DNA of 37,254 nucleotides from JAAETI01 sp964195945 (GTDB lineage Bacteria; Actinomycetota; Acidimicrobiia; Spongiisociales; UBA5794). The stretch covers positions 1 to 37,254 of the forward strand of contig CAXMRC010000185.1 in the NCBI GenBank assembly GCA_964195945.1, in the 5' to 3' direction. This document shows, piece by piece, positions 31,929-37,254 of this stretch. The notes under the pieces were generated by a model, which did not search any database, was not told the origin of the DNA, and saw only the letters and a program-made list of their open reading frames with translations. A program made the position numbers and the translations under genes. Position 1 is the stretch's first letter, and each line of letters begins with the position of its first letter.

Positions 31929-32677
31929 GCCACCCACTGCACCGCTATTTGCTCCGCCACGCCGACGACAACCTGATCTTGTCACAGCGTCTGTCTGAGT
32001 ACATCTCCTATGCACCGGAGCTGGAAGAGGACCTCGCGGTTGCCAACATCGCCCTCGACCATCTCGGGGTTGCGATGCATCTTCTAGAACATGCCGCCTC
32101 GCTTGACGCTGAAGGCAAGACCGGGGATGACTTGGCTTTTCTCCGCTCCGAACGCGAGTTCGTCAATCTGCTTCTCGTTGAGCAGCCCAACGGAGATTTC
32201 GCCCATATCGTCACCCGTCAGTTCTTCTTCGACGCATACCAAGCGGTGTTGTGGCCGGCCCTTGCCGAGTCCAGAGCCGAGATCCTTGCCGGCATTGCCG
32301 CCAAGGCGGCAAAAGAGGCCGCCTACCACCTCCGTCACTCCACCAGCTGGATGATCCGGCTCGGAGACGGAACCGCCGAGAGTCATGCCAGGACCCAGAC
32401 CGCCGTCGATGCCTTGTGGAGATATGTCGACGAGATGTTCGAGTCCGACGAACTCGATGCCGAGATGGTTGCCGCCGGCATCGGCGTCAACCCCACCGAT
32501 CTGCGGGAGGCCTGGGAGCAACAAGTCTCGGTGACGTTTGCGGAGGCGACACTGGCCAGGAGTGGCGACGACTACCAGCGCCGCGGCGGTCGTGACGGTT
32601 TCCACACCGAACACCTCGGGCATCTCCTAGGGGAAATGCAGTGGATGCAGCGCTCCTATCCGGGGCAGCAATGGTGA
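31925..32677 (+). CDS. paaC: Phenylacetyl-CoA epoxidase structural subunit PaaC
   Basis: 250 residues from GTG 31925. It is the ferritin-like partner that lacks the iron ligands and shapes the active site of PaaA. Recognisable parts are LRHADDNLILSQRLSEYISY, DLAVANIALDHLGVAMHLLE and QFFFDAYQAVLWPALAES, with the C-terminal FHTEHLGHLLGEMQWMQRSY that is conserved in PaaC. Its first codon overlaps the paaB stop (GTGA) and its last overlaps paaD, showing full translational coupling. Confidence 0.95.
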   Translation: MSHPLHRYLLRHADDNLILSQRLSEYISYAPELEEDLAVANIALDHLGVAMHLLEHAASLDAEGKTGDDLAFLRSEREFVNLLLVEQPNGDFAHIVTRQFFFDAYQAVLWPALAESRAEILAGIAAKAAKEAAYHLRHSTSWMIRLGDGTAESHARTQTAVDALWRYVDEMFESDELDAEMVAAGIGVNPTDLREAWEQQVSVTFAEATLARSGDDYQRRGGRDGFHTEHLGHLLGEMQWMQRSYPGQQW

Positions 32678-33138
32678 CCACAACGACCCGCGAGCTCCGC
32701 GATCTTCTTGCCGAGGTCGTCGACCCTGAGATCCCGGTACTCACGATCGCAGATCTCGGAATTCTGCGCGATGTCAAGGAATCGCCCGACGGTGAAGTGG
32801 TGGTCACCATCACCCCGACATACTCGGGTTGCCCTGCCATGGATCATCTTCGCTCCGAAATCGAAAGGGTCCTCCATGAGCACGGCAGGGATCGCGTCCA
32901 GGTCCTCACCACCTTCCAGCCCGCCTGGACGACGGACTGGATGACCGCGCAAGCAAAGGACAAACTCACCGAGTACGGGATTGCTCCCCCGCGCAGTGAA
33001 GCGACGGACCCCATCTTGTGCCCGCGTTGCTCCGCCGACGCCAGTCGGTTGGTTTCCGAGTTCGGGGCGACCGCCTGCAAAGCTCTGCGCGTATGCACCA
33101 GCTGTGGCGAGCCTTTCGACCATTTCAAAGAGATCTGA
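32671..33138 (+). CDS. paaD: Phenylacetyl-CoA epoxidase maturation protein PaaD
   Basis: 155 residues from ATG 32671; GTG 32674, in the GTGA overlap used elsewhere in the operon, is an alternative. The N-terminal MIP18/DUF59-type domain has VVDPEIPVLTIADLGIL and the conserved Cys54 in YSGCPAMD. The C-terminal zinc or iron-sulfur ribbon has Cys117, Cys120, Cys142 and Cys145 (CPRC and CTSC), with Cys136 between them. It is needed for assembly of the PaaABCE enzyme, probably in Fe-S delivery to PaaE. Confidence 0.94.
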   Translation: MVTTTTRELRDLLAEVVDPEIPVLTIADLGILRDVKESPDGEVVVTITPTYSGCPAMDHLRSEIERVLHEHGRDRVQVLTTFQPAWTTDWMTAQAKDKLTEYGIAPPRSEATDPILCPRCSADASRLVSEFGATACKALRVCTSCGEPFDHFKEI

Positions 33139-33146
33139 GGACCACG

Positions 33147-34229
33147 ATGACTACCGACACCCAGGCTGTTGTGTATCACCCGCTGACAGTCGCCAAGGTC
33201 GAGCCCCTTACCGACGACGCTGTCGCCATCACCTTTGATGTCCCCGAATCTCTCGCCGAGTCGTACCGCTACGTTCCCGGCCAGCACATCGCGGTTCGGG
33301 CTGACATCGCAGGCACAGACGTTCGCCGTACTTACTCGATATGCGCTGACGCCACCACCAATCAGCTCCGCATCGGCGTCAGGAGAATCGAAGGCGGTAC
33401 CTTCTCGAGCTTCGCCACCACCAGTCTCAAGGTAGGTGACCAGCTCGAGGTCACCCCACCCCACGGCGAGTTCACCATCGAACCAGACGTCACCAACACC
33501 AATCACTACGGGGCGGTCGCGGCCGGCAGCGGGATCACCCCGGTCATCTCGATGATCGCAACGGTGCTCGCCGCCGAACCGCACAGCCGTTTCACCCTCT
33601 TGTTCGGTAATCGTTCTTCGGCGTCGATAATGTTTCTCGAGGAGCTCGAGGGGTTGAAGGACCGCTACCCGGCGCGGCTTCATCTGGTTCACGTGCTCTC
33701 TCGTGAAGCCCAGATAATTCCTGCGCTCTCGGGACGCCTCGACGAGGAACGGATGGCCACACTGTTCGACACGGTGATCGATGTCGACTCGGTGGACAGT
33801 TGGTACCTATGTGGTCCCTACGAAATGGTGATGTCGGCGCGGGCTGCTCTGGCTGATCGTGGTGTCTCTGCTGGCATCATCAACGATGAGATGTTCTTCG
33901 CAGAGCCAACGCCTCCGATGGCTCCCCCGACCCCGCAGAGCACCGATGGCCTGGTCAACGTCACGTTCACACTTGACGGGCGAACCTCATCGATTGCGGT
34001 CGACCCCGACGGGCCGCCCATTCTTGCCTATGCGCTTGAAAAGCGCAGAGACACTCCATTTAGTTGCCGCGGCGGCATGTGCACAACGTGCAAGGCACAG
34101 GTGATCGAAGGGGACGTATCAATGGACCTCAACTTCGCACTCGCCGCAGAGGACATGGCAAAAGGACACATCCTCACCTGCCAGGCTCATCCCACCTCAG
34201 CGGAGCTCGTCATCACTTACGACGTGTGA
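33147..34229 (+). CDS. paaE: Phenylacetyl-CoA epoxidase reductase PaaE
   Basis: 360 residues from ATG 33147, eight bases after the paaD stop. The ferredoxin-reductase module has the FAD motif RRTYSICAD (60-68), the NAD(P)H motif AGSGITPVISM, and the C-terminal WYLCGPYEMV. The plant-type [2Fe-2S] ferredoxin at the C-terminus has Cys307, Cys312, Cys315 and Cys345 (CRGGMCTTC and ILTCQAHP). It passes electrons from NADPH to the PaaA di-iron centre. It is the last gene of the operon. Confidence 0.95.
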   Translation: MTTDTQAVVYHPLTVAKVEPLTDDAVAITFDVPESLAESYRYVPGQHIAVRADIAGTDVRRTYSICADATTNQLRIGVRRIEGGTFSSFATTSLKVGDQLEVTPPHGEFTIEPDVTNTNHYGAVAAGSGITPVISMIATVLAAEPHSRFTLLFGNRSSASIMFLEELEGLKDRYPARLHLVHVLSREAQIIPALSGRLDEERMATLFDTVIDVDSVDSWYLCGPYEMVMSARAALADRGVSAGIINDEMFFAEPTPPMAPPTPQSTDGLVNVTFTLDGRTSSIAVDPDGPPILAYALEKRRDTPFSCRGGMCTTCKAQVIEGDVSMDLNFALAAEDMAKGHILTCQAHPTSAELVITYDV

Positions 34230-34247
34230 TCAGCCAACTGCTGCTGG

Positions 34248-34829
34248 TTAGACAACCGGCGGTGGCTGGTACTCGACGGCCCACTCCTCGGAGGCCGTCA
34301 CCAGGTACTCGCTCACCTCACGGCAGCGATCGAGAATGTCGCAGAGTTGCTCCTGGCCCATCATTACGTCAACAAGAGAAAGCTCGACACGCCCGACGAG
34401 TGAAAGCCGAACATCGGAGCCTGTCGATAGCGCACCGGTCGACTCCACACCCGACACTTCGATGGGAATGTCGACCCCGGCGATACCAGCAAGTTCAGCG
34501 GCCAACACGACAAGGTTTGGCGGATTCTTCATGATGGGCAATGCCCAGTTGAAGTAGATGGGTAGTTGGAAATCGCCGGCAGCGTCGGCGATATCTTCTT
34601 CGTGTTCCTTGACCCAGTCCTCTAGACGCAACAAGACTCTCGGCTCGACATCGAATGCAAGATTCAGATCGAGCGGACCGTCGCACGCAGATTCGGGGTG
34701 GAGATCCACCTCAAACGATTGCCGCAGCGAAAACGTCTCTATGAAATGACGTTCGTCATGGACATGGAATCCATGCTCAACAGCATGGTCCTTGACGTAA
34801 GTTATGAAACCCGCAATATCGATAGCCAT
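34248..34829 (-). CDS. Uncharacterised soluble protein
   Basis: 193 residues, acidic, no membrane helix or signal peptide. Readable stretches are FSLRQSFEVDLHPESACDGP, RLEDWVKEHEEDIADAAGDF and VRLSLVGRVELSLVDVMMGQ. I do not recognise a family. A TAGCAT box ends six bases before ATG 34829 and overlaps the fdhD stop, so it can be transcribed on its own from within the end of fdhD. It faces the paa operon, whose stop is 18 bases away. Confidence 0.65.
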   Translation of the reverse strand: MAIDIAGFITYVKDHAVEHGFHVHDERHFIETFSLRQSFEVDLHPESACDGPLDLNLAFDVEPRVLLRLEDWVKEHEEDIADAAGDFQLPIYFNWALPIMKNPPNLVVLAAELAGIAGVDIPIEVSGVESTGALSTGSDVRLSLVGRVELSLVDVMMGQEQLCDILDRCREVSEYLVTASEEWAVEYQPPPVV

Positions 34830-34835
34830 AGGTCG

Positions 34836-34841
34836 ATGCTA
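34836..34841 (-). promoter_or_regulatory. -10 box (TAGCAT) of the 34829 gene inside the end of fdhD
   Basis: TAGCAT on the minus strand includes the fdhD TAG stop (34839-34841) and is followed by six bases (CGACCT) and ATG 34829, giving a leaderless start. Confidence 0.4.
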
Positions 34842-35645
34842 CCGGGATCCCCCGACGATTCTGCCGGAGTCGCAATAGATATTGAATCCACCGTTGCGAA
34901 GGAATCCGACGATGGTCATCCCCATCTCTTCACCGAGCTCTATCGCAAGTGACGACGCTGCCGAGACACCACACACGATCGGGATCCCGACTACCGCAGC
35001 CTTTTGCACTATCTCGAAACTGATCCGACCCGACACCATCAGCACGACGTCGCGCAGCGGCCATCGCTCCCTGGCCAACGCTCCGATCATCTTGTCGACA
35101 GCATTGTGCCGACCTATGTCCTCATAGACCGCGAGCATCTCACCAGTAGCGGTGAAGGCTGCCGCAGCGTGGATGCCGCCCGTCGTGTCAAAGCTTGCCT
35201 GTAACCGGCGCATTGCTTCGGGAAGCCCAAGAATTACATCAGGCGATACTTCCGGACCTGAATCCACCGCACGGGCCGCGATGCGGACCGCATCTATTGA
35301 CGCCTTGCCACACACTCCGCAGGAGGACGTTGTGTAGGTGTTGCGCCTGAACTGTTCAGGGTCGACCGTCACCCCTTCGGCCAAAACGATATCCCACCGA
35401 TCGTCATCGGTGGCAGGCACAGCCGCACGGACGGTGACAAACTCGTCAGGGTTCAAAACGATCGATTCGCTCAGTGCAAAGCCAAGGGCCAGCACCTCGT
35501 CGTCGCCGGGTGAGCGCATCAGCACGGCAACTGGCACACCGGAAAGACGGAACTCAACCGGCCCCTCGACTACCACGTCGTCGTCGGCTGGCTCCGGACC
35601 CGCGGACCCGTGCCTGACTATACGACGCTTGATAGATTTGCTCAT
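34839..35645 (-). CDS. fdhD: Formate dehydrogenase accessory sulfurtransferase FdhD
   Basis: 268 residues. FdhD transfers sulfur from IscS to the molybdenum cofactor before it enters formate dehydrogenase. The catalytic cysteines are Cys109 and Cys112 in SSCGVCGKAS. Conserved elements include MRSPGDDEVLALGFALSE, FDTTGGIHAAAAF, VYEDIGRHNAVDKMIG and VSGRISFEIVQKA. A TAGGCT box ends six bases before ATG 35645, so the transcript is probably leaderless. The nearby iron-sulfur and NuoF-like genes fit a formate dehydrogenase context. Confidence 0.95.
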   Translation of the reverse strand: MSKSIKRRIVRHGSAGPEPADDDVVVEGPVEFRLSGVPVAVLMRSPGDDEVLALGFALSESIVLNPDEFVTVRAAVPATDDDRWDIVLAEGVTVDPEQFRRNTYTTSSCGVCGKASIDAVRIAARAVDSGPEVSPDVILGLPEAMRRLQASFDTTGGIHAAAAFTATGEMLAVYEDIGRHNAVDKMIGALARERWPLRDVVLMVSGRISFEIVQKAAVVGIPIVCGVSAASSLAIELGEEMGMTIVGFLRNGGFNIYCDSGRIVGGSR

Positions 35646-35651
35646 TGCAGG

Positions 35652-35657
35652 AGCCTA
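35652..35657 (-). promoter_or_regulatory. -10 box (TAGGCT) of fdhD, leaderless
   Basis: TAGGCT is followed by exactly six bases (CCTGCA) and ATG 35645. It diverges from the TAGCCT box of the next gene, 34 bases away. Confidence 0.5.
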
Positions 35658-35691
35658 CGAGATCGCCGACCCCCACGCCGACGTTCGCAAG

Positions 35692-35697
35692 TAGCCT
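35692..35697 (+). promoter_or_regulatory. -10 box (TAGCCT) of the deazaflavin protein gene, leaderless
   Basis: TAGCCT is followed by exactly six bases (GCGAGC) and ATG 35704. It is back-to-back with the fdhD box in a 58-base divergent region. Confidence 0.5.
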
Positions 35698-35703
35698 GCG
35701 AGC

Positions 35704-36186
35704 ATGGGCAAGGAAGATCGGTTCACCTTCAGACAAAAGCCGACCGGACTGTTCAAGCGCATCCTCCACTCCCCTGTATGGCTCTTTCGGGCTCGGCTCG
35801 GGTTCGTGTTCGGCAAGCGGATCGTGATGCTCGAACACGTTGGGCGTCGCAGCGGGAAGACCCGTCAGACGCCGCTTGAAGTTGTTCGCCTGCAAGGGGA
35901 TTCGTACGTCCTTTGTTCGGGGACGGGACCGAACGCAGATTGGTACCGCAACCTCAAGGCCAGCCCGGCAACCGGACTCTGGGTTGGCTCGCGTCGCTAC
36001 GAGGTAGAACAACGTTTTCTCGAAGACTCCGAAGCAGCCACCATGTTTGCCGTGTACGAGGAAGCACACCCGAAAGCCGCTGATCGGCTCACCGACCTGA
36101 TGGGCGTCTCCCATGACGGCACCCACGAAAGCCGCACCCAGATGGTCGCCAAGACCCCGATGGTCGAGTTGAGACTGCACAGGTAG
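35704..36186 (+). CDS. Deazaflavin-dependent oxidoreductase (DUF385/Ddn-like)
   Basis: 160 residues. The split-barrel motifs are VMLEHVGRRSGKTRQTPLEVV, SYVLCSGTGPNADWYRNLKA, and the C-terminal KTPMVELR. These fit the nitroreductase family of F420-binding proteins, of which mycobacterial Ddn is the best known. There is a basic, aromatic N-terminus (FKRILHSPVWLFRARLG) that may touch the membrane. The substrate is unknown. It lies between fdhD and the iron-sulfur subunit but on the opposite strand. Confidence 0.85.
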   Translation: MGKEDRFTFRQKPTGLFKRILHSPVWLFRARLGFVFGKRIVMLEHVGRRSGKTRQTPLEVVRLQGDSYVLCSGTGPNADWYRNLKASPATGLWVGSRRYEVEQRFLEDSEAATMFAVYEEAHPKAADRLTDLMGVSHDGTHESRTQMVAKTPMVELRLHR

Positions 36187-36193
36187 AAGATAC

Positions 36194-36253
36194 GGGGGTT
36201 CCTGGCGCCCCCTCCGACCCGCGCTACTGCCGGCATCGCAGCCGCGGCGGTAG
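36194..36253. terminator. Two hairpins between convergent genes
   Basis: GGGGG (36194-36198) pairs with CCCCC (36208-36212), and CTACTGCCG (36224-36232) pairs with CGGCGGTAG (36245-36253, one G-U pair). They lie between the facing stops at 36186 and 36261. No T tract is present. Confidence 0.35.
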
Positions 36254-36260
36254 GGGCGGG

Positions 36261-37121
36261 CTATCGGTTCTGCACGTGCTGATACCCGAAGCGACCTTTG
36301 ATACAGAGATGGCCGCTCGTGACATCGTGATCGATCGGTGACGTCACCTTGACGATCTCGTTGTCCTGAACATGCAACTCGAGATTGCAGCCGACGCCGC
36401 AATACGGGCAGATCGTCGTGGTCACCGACTGCGCCTTCTCATCCCAAGACCCATCCGCACGCATGTCGTACTCGGTCTTGAACATCAGGGCTCCGGTCGG
36501 GCAAACCGCCACACAGTTGCCGCAATATACGCAGGCAGACTCAGGAAGAGGCGTGTCGAATTCTGTGGCAATACCCGAGTCAAAACCGCGGCCCGCCACC
36601 GAGATAGCAAACGTGTTCTGCGCATCCTCGCCGCACGCCTCAACACACTTGTAACAGAGCATGCATTTCGAATAGTCACGGATGTATAGGTCGTCCTGAA
36701 TCTTGACTTCCTGTTCGACAGTCTTCGCTTCGACGCCGAACCTCTCGGCATCAACCTCGTAGCGGTCCATCCAGCCAAGGGTCGGTTCGTCGACCAATGA
36801 CATGTCGACCGATGACACCAACAACTCAAAGACGAGTTTGCGGCTCTTGGCGACCCGTTCATTGTTGGTCTGAATCTCCAGCCCTTCGCTTATCTCTCGC
36901 GAGCAGGCCGGAACCAAAGTTCGCGATCCTTCGACCTCGACCATGCACACTCGACAGGTGTTGACCGGAGTCAGATTCTCTAGATAGCAGAGCGTCGGGA
37001 CATCGATCCCCTTACGCCGACAAGTTTCGAGGATCGTGCTTCCTGCGGGCGCACTCACCAGGCGATCATCAATCTTGACGTTGACCAGAGTCCGGGGCTC
37101 GTTCAAGGGCACCACAGTCAT
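36261..37121 (-). CDS. Iron-sulfur subunit resembling the N-terminal part of FdhA/NuoG
   Basis: 286 residues from ATG 37121. The [2Fe-2S] domain has Cys45, Cys56, Cys59 and Cys73; two [4Fe-4S] sets are Cys153-156-159-163 and Cys197-200-203-207; and a molybdopterin-oxidoreductase Fe4S4 motif is Cys238-241-245-273. It stops at GRFGYQHVQNR, where FdhA proteins normally enter the catalytic molybdopterin domain. The His-Cys3 cluster motif that usually follows the [2Fe-2S] domain is missing (SSVDMSLVDEPTLGWM instead). It is coupled by an ATGA overlap to an upstream NuoF-like gene. It probably relays electrons between a flavoprotein and a separately encoded formate dehydrogenase subunit (inference). 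I recall similar short proteins in other actinobacteria. Confidence 0.85.
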   Translation of the reverse strand: MTVVPLNEPRTLVNVKIDDRLVSAPAGSTILETCRRKGIDVPTLCYLENLTPVNTCRVCMVEVEGSRTLVPACSREISEGLEIQTNNERVAKSRKLVFELLVSSVDMSLVDEPTLGWMDRYEVDAERFGVEAKTVEQEVKIQDDLYIRDYSKCMLCYKCVEACGEDAQNTFAISVAGRGFDSGIATEFDTPLPESACVYCGNCVAVCPTGALMFKTEYDMRADGSWDEKAQSVTTTICPYCGVGCNLELHVQDNEIVKVTSPIDHDVTSGHLCIKGRFGYQHVQNR

Positions 37122-37254
37122 GGTGATCCTCCTATCAACCCAGACCGCAATGCGGATTGCACCGCCCACGAAGCCGCGTGGCCAAAGCCGCAGATGGAGG
37201 AGTCGCCCATGACTTGAGCAACGTCGGCCAGCAGATCAGCTTCATCCCTGCTGC
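37118..37254 (-). CDS. C-terminal end of NuoF-like NADH-binding flavoprotein (cut by window edge)
   Basis: The last 44 codons are visible on the minus strand, reading ADLLADVAQVMGDSSICGFG and ending SALRSGLIGGSP before TGA (37118-37120). The SSICGFGHAA part corresponds to the SxCxLGxxA segment of the NuoF/HoxF/FdhB family, with one cysteine of the [4Fe-4S] cluster. The stop overlaps the start of the iron-sulfur gene (ATGA). It would be the NAD- and FMN-binding subunit of the same complex. Confidence 0.7.
   Translation of the reverse strand, partial: SRDEADLLADVAQVMGDSSICGFGHAASWAVQSALRSGLIGGSP

Noticed and set aside
1..37254. CRISPR arrays, insertion sequences, prophage or integrase genes
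   Set aside because: No regularly spaced repeats, transposase motifs, terminal inverted repeats or phage structural genes were recognised.

Overview
The window looks like a chromosomal segment of an actinobacterium, probably of the Acidimicrobiia or a related deep lineage (genus not determinable). Reasons: high G+C, frequent GTG/TTG starts, a homodimeric AceE-type pyruvate dehydrogenase, a luciferase-like F420 family oxidoreductase plus two deazaflavin (DUF385-type) proteins, DrrAB-type exporters, an actinobacterial ECF sigma/subtilase/CHAT locus, and many apparently leaderless genes whose TANNNT -10 box ends 6-7 bases before the start codon. No tRNA, rRNA, CRISPR array, insertion sequence or prophage gene was recognised.

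Layout. 1-1281: end of a DUF4015 glycoside hydrolase and a frameshifted VOC-fold gene. 1297-6281: the most unusual locus, a divergent module with an ECF sigma factor and a small conserved partner on the minus strand, and a cytoplasmic subtilisin-like protease translationally coupled to a TPR-CHAT protease on the plus strand. 6282-6543 is non-coding with several hairpins. 6544-9655: a haloacid dehalogenase-like gene facing a minus-strand set of Rrf2 Fe-S regulator, glyoxalase-like protein and MBL-rhodanese protein (sulfide/persulfide or electrophile metabolism is an inference). 9772-17057: aceE, a FetAB-like exporter, an acyl-CoA synthetase, an LLM-class oxidoreductase and a deazaflavin-type protein.

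17226-20135: an internally duplicated four-helix membrane protein, a strong terminator and a DrrAB-type ABC exporter, followed by a decayed histidine kinase remnant. 20409-25108: a small conserved protein, a SpoU rRNA/tRNA methyltransferase, a polytopic membrane protein, a HAD-IB phosphatase and a NarL-type two-component pair. 25308-28620: a MacB/LolCD-like ABC pair. 28796-30360: an alpha/beta hydrolase and an M15 peptidase lipoprotein. 30439-34229: a tightly coupled paaABCDE operon for the phenylacetyl-CoA epoxidase, with a perfect 22-bp palindrome filling the spacer of its promoter and a PaaB made of two tandem PaaB domains. 34248-37254: a hypothetical gene, fdhD, a DUF385 protein, and an iron-sulfur subunit coupled to a NuoF-like flavoprotein; together these suggest a formate dehydrogenase whose catalytic molybdenum subunit is not in the window.

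Best candidates for something undescribed: the sigma/partner/subtilase/CHAT module (1297-6281), the tandem PaaB, the operator palindrome in the paa promoter, the systematic leaderless architecture, and the hairpin-rich gap downstream of the CHAT gene.
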